Positions 36,717 through 47,500 are shown, numbered from the stretch's first letter. The stretch: 64,000 nucleotides of DNA from Zopfochytrium polystomum (GCA_025765615.1 JAIVFJ010000085.1:62001-126000), one strand, 5' to 3'. Notes: generated by a model from the sequence alone, not told the origin. Numbers and translations are program-made.

Positions 36717-38420
36717 ATGCCGGGGTCGGAGGAAGTCGGCCTCGCCGACCTTCCAGACGATGGGCTCGGCAGCTCGGGCAGCGAATCGTCGGATTCTCCG
36801 TCCGCCATTCATTCGCACTTCACCCGCTCAGACGATCGGTTTCCGAACACACCGTACCCACCGCAACACGAAAAGCAACCGAATTCATCCACGCTCGACA
36901 TGGAGCAGAAGGCACCGCTGCTGATCGCTCTCATCGGCAGCAACGCGCTTTGGGAACTCTCGTCAGATGCACGAACCAGGGAGTTCCTCGTTTCGCGAAG
37001 TATAGCCGCCGCAGCGGAATTATCAGCGACGACGACCCCAGCAACAGCACATTCCTCGACGGCTCGCGCTCTGACGGACCGCGCGCAGAAGAGAGCGTCG
37101 CGCTTGCTCGGTCGCTGGAGATCACAAGTTCACTCTATGCAACACGACGAAACCGCTGGAGAGGCTCGTCCGAATCAGGCCAAGCATGATCAGGGTGAGA
37201 GTGGTCGCTGCGCTTCCATACATGTGTCTCACAAGATTTCCCTCAAGTTCAAAGATATCCCAGGCCGCCACCTTTCTGGGCAAAGTACAACCTAACGGAA
37301 GATTGGACGTCATCGGCAGCCAATCACCTTGTGGTGAGAGCATCATCCGGTGAAAAAACCAAACGGGCCAACCTTCCTTTGCTTCATTCAGGCTGGCGGA
37401 ATAGCAGGTGCCGTTTCAAGAACAGCAGTCGCACCACTTGAGCGCTTCAAAATTCTTCTTCAGACTGACACTCTCCCACTATCAAGGTCGCAAGACCTTG
37501 TTCGTTCCTTTACCACAATGGTTCGGCGAGATGGCCTCGCCGGACTCTTTCGTGGCAATGGAATCAACGTTCTCCGAATCGTCCCATACTCTGCGGTGCA
37601 ATTCAGCTCGTACGACGTCTTCAAAAAGCTTCTGGTGCCGAGCACCGCGACCGGGCTCACCACCGAACGCCGCCTTGCCGCAGGGGCCCTCGCAGGCATG
37701 TGCAGCGTCACGGTCACTTACCCCTTGGACTTCCTGCGCACGCGCATATCCATCGCGCAGCTAGGCTCGCTTCCCGCACCCCTCGCACAACTTGTGGGAA
37801 ACTCGACCATTGGACCGCTCAAGTCGTCGACGCGCACGACGCAAACGAGGATCGTCCCAACAGCCCTCCACGTGATCCGCACCGAGGGCGGGGTTCTGGC
37901 GCTCTACCGCGGCATGGGGACGTCGCTCGTAGGCGTCGCACCGTACATGTCGCTGAATCTTGTGCTCTACGAATATCTCCGTGATCGATCGAACGCCTGG
38001 CTGCGCGCGCGCGGAACCCCGCCGCCGGAGACCGCTGCCGCCGCCGCCCCCGGTGCCGCCCCCTTGAGCCTGACCGTTGCGCTGACGCGCATGCTCTGCG
38101 GCGCAACGGCCGGCGGCCTCGCCCAGACTGCGACATATCCGCTCGAGCTGATCCGACGGAAGCTGCAGATGGCTATGCGCGGAACTCGGCTGCGGGACTT
38201 GTGCGCGACGGTTTGGCGGGTCGACGGGGCGCGCGGGTTTTGGAAAGGTTTGAGAACGATTGAGTGGGGGGAAGTGAGAAGGACAAAACGTGGGCGGCCC
38301 TTCGCTAATCCGGCACCTCTCGCCCATTCAGGACTCACTCCCAACCTCATCAAAGTGGTTCCCGCTGCTGGTGTCAGTTTCATGACATACGAATGGTGCA
38401 AATCCGCTTTTGGGATATGA
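36717..38420 (+). CDS. Mitochondrial carrier (SLC25 family), nucleotide/CoA-type
   Basis: Four exons: 36717-37194, 37236-37333, 37392-38247 and 38332-38420, 506 aa. The carrier part has three repeats with the signature P-x-D/E-x-x-R/K: SRTAVAPLERFKILLQ, TYPLDFLRTRIS and TYPLELIRRKLQM, each followed by GLFRGNGINVLRIVPYSAVQF, ALYRGMGTSLVGVAPYMSLN and GFWKGLTPNLIKVVPAAGVSF. The first-repeat motif and RIVPYSAVQFSSYD are those of the inner-membrane CoA/adenine-nucleotide-type carriers (SLC25A42, yeast Ypr011c/Leu5 group). The substrate is not certain. An unusual N-terminal extension of about 160 residues, Ser/Asp-rich, precedes the first helix; a domain of this length is not typical of simple carriers. 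Introns are 41, 58 and 84 bp; the last uses a GTTTGA donor. ATG 36717 lies directly after a T-run. Confidence 0.85.
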
Positions 38421-38589
38421 TGGTTTGTAATACTCTAAGGGGGAAAGCCCAGTGGGATAGGCAGTTTCTCCTCATGTTTGAAAAATGACCCCATCGAAGA
38501 ACCCTATATTGAGCATCTCATCCTCTCCGGGAGCGAGGGTTCGTTTGACACTCCCTGAAGCTGCAAGTTTCTATTTGAGCGTTCACTTA

Positions 38590-39365
38590 GTTGGTTGTTG
38601 TTGCTTAGATAGAGAATCATCACATCGTGCCGACAAACTGCGCATTGTGCAGCTGGCGACTTCCATGGGACGCAGCAAGGTCGCTTCTGCAATGGGCGTG
38701 CCTCGTTCATGTGTGACTGCATGGATGAAGGATTCTGCTCTGATGCAGTTTGTTATTGGCGTCAAGGGGAATGCAAAGAGGCAGCAAATTACCCTGTGGG
38801 CTGAAGGGTGTGGTGGATGATCAGAACCAAAGAAGACTGCGATGGTGATCACATGCCATGCCTGAGCTGCCCATCCAGCGCAGGAGGCTGATGGTGACCA
38901 ACAGAAAATTTGGAACATGGATGAGGTGCCTGTGTACTTTGACCTGGTGCCAAAGAGGAATCTGTCTTTGAAAGGATCCAAAAGTGTGGTCATTTGCAAA
39001 CAGGGCACAGCAAGCTTCGATTCACAGTTGTGTTGACTTGCAGCTCAAACGGCACCCATCGTGTTCAGCCACTGATTATTTTCAATGGTGCTCCCAGAGG
39101 GCCTGCTGAGCGCAAGTTGAAAAGTGAATTGCAGCAATTTGGCCTTCCCTTGCCCAGCTCGCCAGATTGCGGCCAAAGGCTGCAATCTCGCCACCTCCTT
39201 GCTCCAGCGAAGCCACCGCTTTATTGTGCGTGCGCACAATATGCAAGCAATTCACTGTATGGCGAGGTGGTTGAGTCCAACTGTTCTGAACAGTACGCTC
39301 TAGGTGATAGAGGTCAAGGGGGATGTCTTAGGTGGCGCCATTCCGCTCCTTGTGTGTCGCACTGA
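38590..39365 (+). pseudogene. Pogo/Tigger-type DNA transposase relic
   Basis: A helix-turn-helix segment (KLRIVQLATSMGRSKVASAM, then GVPRSCVTAWMKD) resembles the N-terminal DNA-binding domain of pogo-group transposases. A stop at 38818 follows. At about 38913 the DDE domain begins: IWNMDEVPVYFDLVP, with catalytic Asp in NMDE, then LKGSKSVV. A one-base frameshift at about 38995 is needed to reach KLRFTVVLTCSSNGT and LIIFNGAPRG. The central part and the last catalytic residues are missing. No terminal inverted repeats were identified. It is non-functional and lies 1.2 kb downstream of the carrier gene start block. Confidence 0.7.
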
Positions 39366-39533
39366 TACACTGCAAAACAGCCTCTGATGTTCTGCCTCCT
39401 CCACTGTTGCTGACACTACCACCCGCCATTGACAGTGCTGCGGCCGCCAGTGCCACCAATAATGCAGCTGCTGTGACCAATTTACCCCTTTACACACATG
39501 GTATATTATCTTGACTAAAAGGCTCATTTTAGA

Positions 39534-39624
39534 AATTGTATTGTTGTTAATTACCGTCCTGAAGACTTCAGCGCTTGTCATTTTTTCGGAGCTTCCTCAA
39601 ATGTGGCGGAGCCAACCGCTGTTA
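39534..39624 (+). pseudogene. 5' fragment of a host membrane-protein gene interrupted by Tc1
   Basis: After an acceptor at 39531-39532 the frame reads NCIVVNYRPEDFSACHFF, then GASSNVAEPTAV, and is cut at codon ACC by the transposon. Leaving out the element and one copy of the TA, it continues directly into YTNDNYWTVF at 41625. The upstream exon(s) were not identified: a stretch rich in Pro, Ala and Thr (39380-39505) may be one, but phases do not agree. Confidence 0.55.
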
Positions 39625-39693
39625 CAGTGGCTCACAAAATTGTGCCAATGTTTTTTTTGTTTGGCTGTCCAACTCCTTCCCAAGTGAACAAGC

Positions 39694-39924
39694 TGTAAAC
39701 AGTCTACTCTGAGTGAGTGAGTGGAAGGAGTAAATGAAGTGGAGATGTGTGTTTGTAGGTGGTCCTTCTCCCCAACTTGGAGAGAAAGAGGAAAAACCCT
39801 GTTATGAATTATTGATACATGATGATGATATACACGCTGTAATAGTTGCTGGGCAAGCGTGACTGGCACAGGGTAAAAACCTCTCCTATATTATCTGCTT
39901 GAGCAAAGGAGGAGGAAAACTGTT
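39694..39924. repeat. Dispersed repeat, copy 2 (about 231 bp), inside the Tc1 element
   Basis: Same sequence as 17875-18100 with about a dozen differences and a short insertion near the start. It starts about 70 bp inside the left end of the Tc1 element. The other copy is not flanked by Tc1 ends, so the repeat most likely moved independently. Confidence 0.8.
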
Positions 39925-40400
39925 GACATCGTGTTTCTGTTCCACTTAATACTTGGAGTATTTGTCATCAGCACAAGCCAGCGCCCAGGTCTGCATTGGC
40001 GGTGGCTCGCTCTCCCATGGGCATCGTGAGAACGATAACTGACAGTCACAATAGGTTTGGGTCCGTCTTGTGCCTCTTGCTGCTAACCAGTCAGTTCTGC
40101 CTAACACAAGCAAAAGGTTTCTTCCTGAAATTCAATGTGCTTGCTGGGTAATAGTGTGAAAATGTGTTACTGAAGCGGGGAAGCAGCACGCCCTCGGCAG
40201 AGGAAGATTGAGGCATTCAAATGATTGATCCATTGGCACAATTTTGAGGGTTTGCATTGATTGTGATCTCCAATTTTCTAAATTTTCCATCAAACTTTTT
40301 CCGCAGTTTGAGCAGGTATGTAAAGGAGAGCTTGTTGGCACGAACCCCTGCCCTGTTGGATTCATCCAGCTCCGGAAAAAATTCATGAAACCCATCCCAG

Positions 40401-41371
40401 TTGGAAAAAAAATACTTAAATCTCCTTGACCAAGGCCACCCAGGTCGCAAAATTGCCACCAATGCGAAGGTGGGAATGCGTACTGTTTACTGCATTTGCG
40501 CTGTGGAGCGTCCAGACATTGAAAACATTCTGCCTGGACGTCCAAGGAAGCTCTCTTCCCGTGCAAAATTGTCGATTTGTTCAGCAAATCGCATCTGGAG
40601 AAGCTAAAACCGCAGTGCAACTGGCCCAGATGCATGAAAAAGACACTGGGAGACTGTCTCACTCAGACAGTCAGGGGCTCGCTCCGAGAGGTCAGTCTCA
40701 AAGGTTTACGGAAGAAGAAACGGCCGGCCCTGACAACAAAACACAAAAACGCTCAGCTCAAGTTTGCCCTTCAATATCAAAACTGGACAGTTGAGGACTT
40801 TTAGCATGTCATTTGGTCAGATGAGTCAAAGATCAATATGGAGGAATCAGGCTGCATGACGTCTGCTTGGAGAATTCCTGGAACGCCACTTCAAGATCAT
40901 CACATCCAACTGACGAAAAAGTTTGGCAGCAGATCTCAAATGGTTTGGGGTGCCATTACGTGGTCTTGTGTCTTGCAGTTCACTTTTGTGGAAGGACCAA
41001 TGAACTCTGAGCAATACGTGATGATTTTGGAGAACAATCTCATCCCAAGTCTCGACAAATGCGGGCTCTAAGTGCAGGATGTTATATTCCAGCAGGACAA
41101 CAACCCTAAGCATACTTCCAAATACACCAAAGAATGAATCAACAGCAATGGATTTCGTGTTATGCAATGGCTCTCTCAGTCTCCTGACATCAATCCAATT
41201 GAGCACACTTGGAATATCTTGAAGCAAAGGCTAAATTCCTATGAAACTGCACCAAAGTCAAACTTGGAGCTTCGCGAACGAATCCGGAAGGAATGGAGGA
41301 ATTTTCTGGCTGAAATGACCAAAATTTGGTTGAAAGTATGCCTTGGAGGATTGCAGCAGTCATTGCTGTAA
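40401..41371 (+). pseudogene. Degenerate Tc1-type DDE transposase
   Basis: A helix-turn-helix/AT-hook segment (GRKIATNAKVG ... GRPRKLS) is followed by frameshifts and the catalytic domain. The first Asp lies in VIWSDESKIN, the second in FQQDNNPKHTSK and the Glu in QSPDINPIEHTWNILKQRL, the D-D34E pattern of Tc1. Three in-frame stops of all three kinds interrupt it: TAG after TVEDF, TAA after DKCGL, TGA after KYTKE. It cannot encode active transposase; the element could move only with help from another copy. Confidence 0.85.
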
Positions 41372-41624
41372 AGGGAGGGAACACAGATTACTGAATAAAA
41401 TTTTTCTCATCAACTCATAAAATTGTGCCAATGGAGTGGTCGCATGTTCAACTCTGCCTCTTGGACAATACGCACAGTGCGGCTGTGGCACTTAAGCAGC
41501 TGATAGAGCAGATCTCTGAAAGTAACTGAGCTGAGTTTAGTGTCTGTACTGCTATTATTGAGTGTGTTTGAGCAGAGACTGTCATTGTGGCAAAAACATT
41601 GGCACAATTTTGTGAGCCACTGTA

Positions 41625-42243
41625 CCTACACAAATGACAATTACTGGACCGTGTTTGTCTTTACGCTGCCAGTGACCGCGTCTGTCATCAAACTTATTCT
41701 CAATTACCTCTCCAGAGTGGATGGACAGACTTGCTTCTCTTCCATCGCCGAAATTCAAGCTTGGGTTGGTGGGCTCCCCTTGTTTCTTTTCCGCGCTCTT
41801 CTTTCCAAATTCCATCGGACGGACAATCAATATTAGGGACCACGCTGGATGCAGATCTAGCACAAGCAACTTCTTCGCCCCCGAAGGGACTCAGCAGTGG
41901 GGCGGTTGCAGGCATAATCGTTGCAATCGCAGCACTGGTTTTGATCGTCGCCGGTGTATGGATCGTTCGCATGAGAAAGATGAAGCTGATCAAGTCGCGT
42001 CTTTCTACAAGCTGCAGCGGCGGGCAGAGAGGGGAGGACGGCGTAGGGACCTCTCTCAGTCCATTTAGCAGTCAAGGAGCTGCGGTGGGCATGTCCGCTC
42101 CGCTGCCTAAAAATGCGTGTTCCATGCCGAACAGCCTCGCTCCGCGAATGGCAAACTTCTTGGCAACTTTGCAGCAGGAGCAGCAGCAGCAACAATTATT
42201 GGGACGCAGTGCTGACTATATCACTGCAACTCACTCATCGTAG
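41625..42243 (+). pseudogene. 3' part of a host single-pass membrane-protein gene, cut by Tc1
   Basis: Two exons, 41625-41768 and 41837-42243 (68-bp intron, phase agrees). The first continues an ectodomain (NYWTVFVFTLPVTASVIKL ... DGQTCFSSIAEIQAW). The second has a short Thr/Ser linker, the membrane helix AVAGIIVAIAALVLIVAGVW followed by basic RMRKMKLIK, and a cytoplasmic tail ending in a poly-Gln patch. The plan (ectodomain, helix, basic stop-transfer, low-complexity tail) is like the membrane SH3 protein at 13-16.6 kb but lacks an SH3. Because the exon upstream of 41625 is broken by the transposon, the gene is probably inactive here unless the insertion is spliced out. Confidence 0.65.
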
Positions 42244-42729
42244 GCTTTCTTGAAAGGGTAGCCGAAAATGCTTTCCCTTTACTGCTGTTTGCTTTAACTC
42301 ATTGCATACACACTGTTTCGTCCCTCTCCACATCTTTTATTTTTCATTATGCTTCGTGGGTTGCAGGGAAAGGGGAGGGGCAAAATGATCACTGAATGAA
42401 ACTGGTTGAGACTGCCGAGACACATGTCCCCCTTGGCTGATTTCAGTTGTGCTAGCAGCCTGCACGCACTGCAAGACTGTCGTGTGCCGGTTGGTGTCGG
42501 TTGAGGCAAAACCAGCCAAATTTTTGCGCCAAATAGTGCCATATCGCACGTGAGGGCGTTGACTGCCAGTGCAGGCGCCTCAATGAACTAAACATTCACA
42601 ATTTCCTTTTTTCAAGCCAAAGGTTTTTGGCTTGGAAATAGGTGAGTGGTCACTCTCTGGCGTGAAGGAAGGAAGGGCGGGGGGTTGATTGCGTGGGGAG
42701 TGCGGGGACACATACACATGGGCGCTACG

Positions 42730-42824
<95 letters not shown>

Positions 42825-43599
42825 GCCTCTTCGGCCTCTTTGATCAGTTCAATAAATCTAACTCTTCCGCTGCTTCCTTCTTCCCACTGCCATCACAGAG
42901 TCAACCATGTCCAGGAAGGGGAAGGAATTGGAAATACCCCCCTGAAACACACAACAGAACTTCACCACGCCATCACCAACAAGCAGTGATGATGAACGGC
43001 GCAGAGCGCAGGACGCAGCTAGAGAGGCACTTGCCTGTCAGTTCCAGAATGCAGAGGACCAACATGTGTCAGAAATTGTCACTTGCAGGCTTCAAGCCGA
43101 GAACGAAGAACTGGTGCAAACAAGACACATGACAGCTCCACAGGGTGATGAAGTTAACATAGCTGAAGAGGCAGTTTTACTGGCAGCAAGCAGCAGCAGT
43201 ACAACACAGAAGCCCCCAGGTGTACAAGCACAAGGACGAGCACCAGAGCCAGGGTGGTTACAGAAAACGGCAATTGCAAATCGAGGATGACAACAAAACT
43301 GACGATGAGGAAGTCCCTTATGAACTTCATTGGAGTATAACAAATCTGCTTGGACCATGAGGCTTTGCCTGGACGCGGATGAAGATTCAGAAGTGAGGCT
43401 GCAGGCACACAAAGTTGATGACTCTGAGCACAAAGAGGAGTCTCCAAAACCAGCCAAACCCTTCGCCTGCAAGACAACACCAGACTGGGACTACCCAAAC
43501 TCAATAGGGACAAGGCCCCACCGAAACGCCACAATACCCAAAGCAGCATCTCCAGAAGAAACTCGCATGTTACACTGCCATTAAGCCACCTTTATTCTC
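42244..43599. other. Repeat-rich region without a confident gene
   Basis: Apart from the (CT)n tract, broken frames at 42990-43290 and 43330-43584 encode hydrophilic, Glu/Gln-rich stretches (for example RLQAENEELVQTRHMT and KTDDEEVPYELHWSITNLLG) interrupted by stops. They look like the remains of a transposon-borne protein and may be the upstream part of the relic at 43.7-44.4 kb. Confidence 0.45.
42733..42823. repeat. (CT)n microsatellite, about 90 bp
   Basis: Nearly perfect CT dinucleotide repeat downstream of the interrupted membrane-protein gene. Confidence 0.9.
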
Positions 43600-44385
43600 T
43601 TACACACAAGACAAAGAGAGAGAATGTTCCAGCACATGATGCAGCCTGGACCAGTATACTGGAAAAAGTTGGCAAGGTCAAAGTCAAGATGAAAGAAGGC
43701 CATTTCAGACCCTCATCATATCAAGGAGAGAAACAAGCGTTTCAAACTTTTCTCTGCTGCCCCGTCATGACATCACCACAAGATATATGCTGTTGACCCC
43801 AGAGGGATGGGAAGGCTCATCAAAATAGATTTCCAGTGGATATTCTCAATGAAAGTTACTTTGAGCAATCCACATTATACACACTCGATTTTTTTTTTTT
43901 TGATTGCTTCAATTGCATTCCATTTGTGCCGTTTCTCACTATTTATTCATCTATGCAACAAGGCTGATTCAGTTTAGACAGTGTGTGTGAAGGCTTTTCA
44001 TCTGCGGAAGGAAGGGTGACAGACCATCCCACCTCTAAAGCCAAAGGACCACCGACCTGAAGAATTCAAAAGAAAGTTCTTCAGCAGCAAAATCACCACT
44101 GATGGATTTGGCATCTCCTTTCTTGTAGCACGACCTGTTGAGAAATCAAGTCCTGGCAGTTCCAAACCCTTCAACTGGACAACGCTTCACAACTCAACTT
44201 TGCTGATAGTAGTCGCCAACCCTGGAGTCACAGACATATACGTTGGTATCGCCCCAAGACATTTGAAAGAGCCAAGCGATGTTCGCCCCAGGGAGTCAGG
44301 CCCTGCCAGTGTCAGCATGCCAGAGGCGAGACAGCCACATAGAAGGAGAACGAAACAAGGGACTGCATCAAGGTGCAAATGCTGA
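43600..44385 (+). pseudogene. Transposon protein relic, possibly Fanzor (TnpB-like) nuclease
   Basis: A broken frame reads FKLFSAAPSRHHHKIYAVD near 43740-43800, then from 44040 EEFKRKFFSSKITTDGFG, ISFLVARP, and at 44190-44250 STLLIVVANPGVTDIYVG. In Fanzor proteins, eukaryotic relatives of TnpB, a TDGxGxS strand precedes the first RuvC motif of the form DPGxxD. Here the Asp of DPG is Asn (ANPG), and stops follow. The match is by pattern only and no search was possible. No intact RuvC domain, zinc finger or guide-RNA region was recognised, so this is at best a dead copy. Confidence 0.4.
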
Positions 44386-44560
44386 AACTTCCGGATTGGG
44401 AATTCCACATCTAAGTAGTTGGTTTGGAATTTTAACTTGCGTTATCCGCCGATGGTCAATTTATTGTTTCAAGATTGGTAGGGGACGAACAAACAGCTGC
44501 CAGATAATTAAGAAACGTTGGAAGAGGCATCAAGCTTTATGCTTGACAAAAGTACGAAAC

Positions 44561-47006
44561 TCAAGCTCTAATGAAGTGTTTGCCACACATGAGGCAGCCC
44601 TCCGAGATGGAGCAAAAGTTGTTGTGCTTGCAGCTGCTGCACCGCGTGCCAGTGATAATACCATCATGACGGTATCCTCTGTCGTTCTCTTGCAACTGGT
44701 CATCGCGGTAGCGCATAATCTTGCTGTATTTGGTTGCAGATCCATAAAGAGCCACCATTTCGGAAATGTAGCGGGCGCAGATGGCCTCCACTTTTGCTGC
44801 TATCTCGTCATCGATTTCGGGCGAGAGAAGAAGCGGTAACAGCTCGCCAGACCACGCCGGAAAGTGATCCGTCCTCGCGCCGTACGTCCAGTACGGCTCG
44901 TCCTTTCTGTAGACACTGCCAGCGTAATTTTCAAGGGACTGCAGCGCGTTGGCGAAAAACAGCGGGAAGACGGCACGGAACAGCCGACGGTCCTTGTACG
45001 AGCAGTGCAGAATCACGTCAATCGTGCGGAGCCCCTGGATCTGCGACCGCACATACTCCGAGTACTCGCGGACCGCCTCGCGCGATGATGCGGTGCTCGC
45101 GCCGCCGCCGCCGCCCCTCGGAAAATCGGAGAGCTGCCGCGCGGTCAGCCGCGCCGCCACGAACGCCGTCGGCAGGCAGATGGCAACGATGCCCGGGCTG
45201 AAGAGCGGGGACGTGAAGCCGGCCGTGATGCCGAGTGCGTACCAGCCGTCGCCGGCCACGGTGTCCTGGTAGTACGCCATGTTGCGGCGCGAGAAGAAGG
45301 TGCCGCGGCGCTTGCCGTAGTAGTCGCGCAGCAGCGTGTACCGGCCGGAGCTGCGCAGGATGCGTTCGATGGTCGGATACGTGTGGACAATCGACCAGAA
45401 GCGGTGCTCGCCGTCGTGCGCAGACTCGTCGACGTAGGGCGCGGGCGTCAGCTCGTCGAGGGTGTCGTTCCGGACGACAAAGCCGATGGAGACGATCGAG
45501 TTGTAGGTGCAGTTGAAGGCGCGTGCCAAAACTTGGATTGTTGGGGTTTTGTCGGGCGAGATGTCCGCGGTGTGCAGAGCGAGCAGGTAGTGAATGTAGT
45601 CCATGAGGTTTGCGGTCGGAGTGTCCTTCCACGACAGGAGGCGACTTTTGGACAACATCGTAATGAGCAACGGAGATTTGCAGAACTGACTCTCGAACAG
45701 CACAACTTACATCCACCACGACCAGCCCTCCTTGTAGCAAATGTGGCTGGATGCTGAGCTGAGCCAATGACGGATAGCGTCCTCGGGCTGGTGCATGTCC
45801 TCCTTAAAGTAGGCCCAGTAGGAGTTGTAGTTCATTCCCTCAAACGAGCAAGACTTGGGTGACTCAGTCGCAGCAAGTGCCCGAGCAAGCCCCGTCCCGT
45901 CGCCGACAACTTTTGCTCGAATTTCGGTCGAATGAGCAGTTGGATTTGGAGTCTCTGGCCTTGGTGAATCGGAACCGTTTCTCGATCGAGACCGACTCCG
46001 ACTCCAGGTTCTTTCCCACATCTAAAAGGGCGGTTTTAGGTGGTCGACATACGCAAAGAAGAAATGCAATGAAAACCTGTCTCAAATCCGTCGAGAGCCG
46101 CTGCCTCCCGCGCTCAGGTTTTCGCGAGCGCTCCTTTTCGTTTCCAGTATCTTCGGCAGACGATACAACGATTTGGCATCGGCTCGAAGGGGAATCTTGT
46201 TCGGGCGTGATTGGGTCTCCTTGCGTGAAGAGAGCAGTGGACAAAGCGACACTAACTGTCTTGGTTGTGGAGGAGCTTCTCAAGTCTGACGAGTCCGCCA
46301 CGACTGTCGCACCGTAGAACACCTTGACGCCCAGCTGCTGCGCTCGCATTGTCAGCAACAGCTCCGACACCCTGCGCTCGAGCTGATACGATATGTCAAG
46401 ACCTCCAATGTCCTCGTATTGAAATGCGGCACTGTCTGCCCTGCGGTCGACGTGGATGAAATCGAGGCCTTCCTTGGGCGAAAAGAGGCGAAGCATCAAG
46501 TGCTCTGGAAGAACTGCCTTGTTGCAGAAGCGCGTGAACGCCGACAGTGCCGACTCGCCAACCTTGTAGCCAGGCTCTAAAGATTTTTCGAGAACGACGA
46601 TGCTTGTTTCCGGCCGAGAGAGCTGTTGAGTTGAAAGGTCAGCGACTTTGTTCATTGAGCAACGTAAGGAACTTTTGCAAGGACGCGAAAATTGAGGGGC
46701 TGGGGTTTGGCAGTTCAGACTTGCCTTCAGCTCAATCGCATAAAGCAGGCCAGCCATCCCAGCTCCGGCGATGACAACATCTGCGGAAGCTGGAATGGTT
46801 GGCGGGACACCCGCATTGACTCTGCCAAGGAGGACGTCTTCGATCGGATGGTTGTTTGCGTTCAGAAGTTGGGTCGGCGAAAGGTTGGGGAAGGACCGCA
46901 GCAGAAGCGAAAAGGGAAAGCGAGGGCCGAGCGGTAGGAGCGAAGGAATGTCGACAGGCTCTTTGGTGATGACAGCGGGACCGTCGGCAGGATTGGGATC
47001 AGGCAT
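44561..47006 (-). CDS. Flavin-dependent halogenase-like FAD oxidoreductase
   Basis: Exons: 47006-46725, 46622-46077, 46021-45711 and 45644-44561, about 740 aa. The FAD-binding Rossmann motif is DVVIAGAGMAGLLYAIELK. Then come a KVGES segment, a VVGDGTGLAR strand (second nucleotide motif) and GWSWWIRL, the position of the halogenase WxWxIP motif with Pro replaced by Arg. The region SFEGMNYNSYWAYF and the helical C-terminal part fit fungal proteins annotated in the tryptophan-halogenase superfamily, which use FADH2 to halogenate aromatics or act as related monooxygenases. Intron 1 (46623-46724) has a GC donor (AAG/GCAAGT) and, being 102 bp and stop-free, might be read as coding. Oddities: an RSRSRSRN insert in exon 3, and a C-terminal Cys cluster (CSSCKHNNFCSISEGCLMCG) that could bind zinc. 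Product unknown. Confidence 0.75.
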
Positions 47007-47417
47007 GTGGGAAAGTCAGGAAACAAAATAAGGTGCGGAGTGGGGGAAGGATATGTGAGTAGAGGCAAGAGGAAGGAAGGAGAGTGAGTGAGAGAGGCAG
47101 AGGGAGGAAGGTGTTGTTTTTGGAGGGCGCGGGTCTGAATATGGCATTTCCATTCTGTTCCCCCCCTCTGGTATTTAAACCGCCTTCCCCGCTAACTGGA
47201 AGGGCGGTTGATGGTCTGTGGTCTGGGGGTGGAGGAGGAAGGGGAGGAGGGCGGGTGGCGTCCGGAGTTGTTGGGAAGCTAGTATTCAGGGAGTAAAAGT
47301 AATAAGGTGGTAATAAGGGAGAGTGCGGCACGCGTCACCGGCTGGGCTAACCAGTTTCTCCTTTTTTTCGAGGGTGGATGTGGGGTTGTTTTTTTCGGGG
47401 TTTTGGGGGGGGGCTGA

Positions 47418-47426
47418 GAGAGAGAG

Positions 47427-47500
<74 letters not shown>

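Larger units (their letters stand above)
39625..41622 (+). mobile_element. Tc1/mariner element with intact 31-bp terminal inverted repeats
   Basis: The left end (39625 on) begins CAGTGGCTCACAAAATTGTG and is matched base for base over 31 bp by the reverse complement of the right end (to 41622). Both ends are flanked by TA (39623-39624 and 41623-41624), the target duplication of the Tc1/mariner superfamily. Total length is 1998 bp. Inside are a dead transposase (40401-41371) and the second copy of the 230-bp dispersed repeat (39694-39924). A further partial copy of the end sequence, in direct orientation, lies at about 41411-41434, which suggests a nested or rearranged right end. Confidence 0.9.

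Noticed and set aside
41411..41622. A separate MITE formed by the internal end-like copy and the Tc1 right end
   Set aside because: The internal copy is in direct, not inverted, orientation to the left end and has mismatches; without more copies a separate element is not supported.
45018..45767. 249-residue minus-strand frame overlapping the halogenase-like gene
   Set aside because: An out-of-frame shadow in GC-rich sequence; the frame with GWSWWI and SWKDTPTANL is continuous with the FAD domain.
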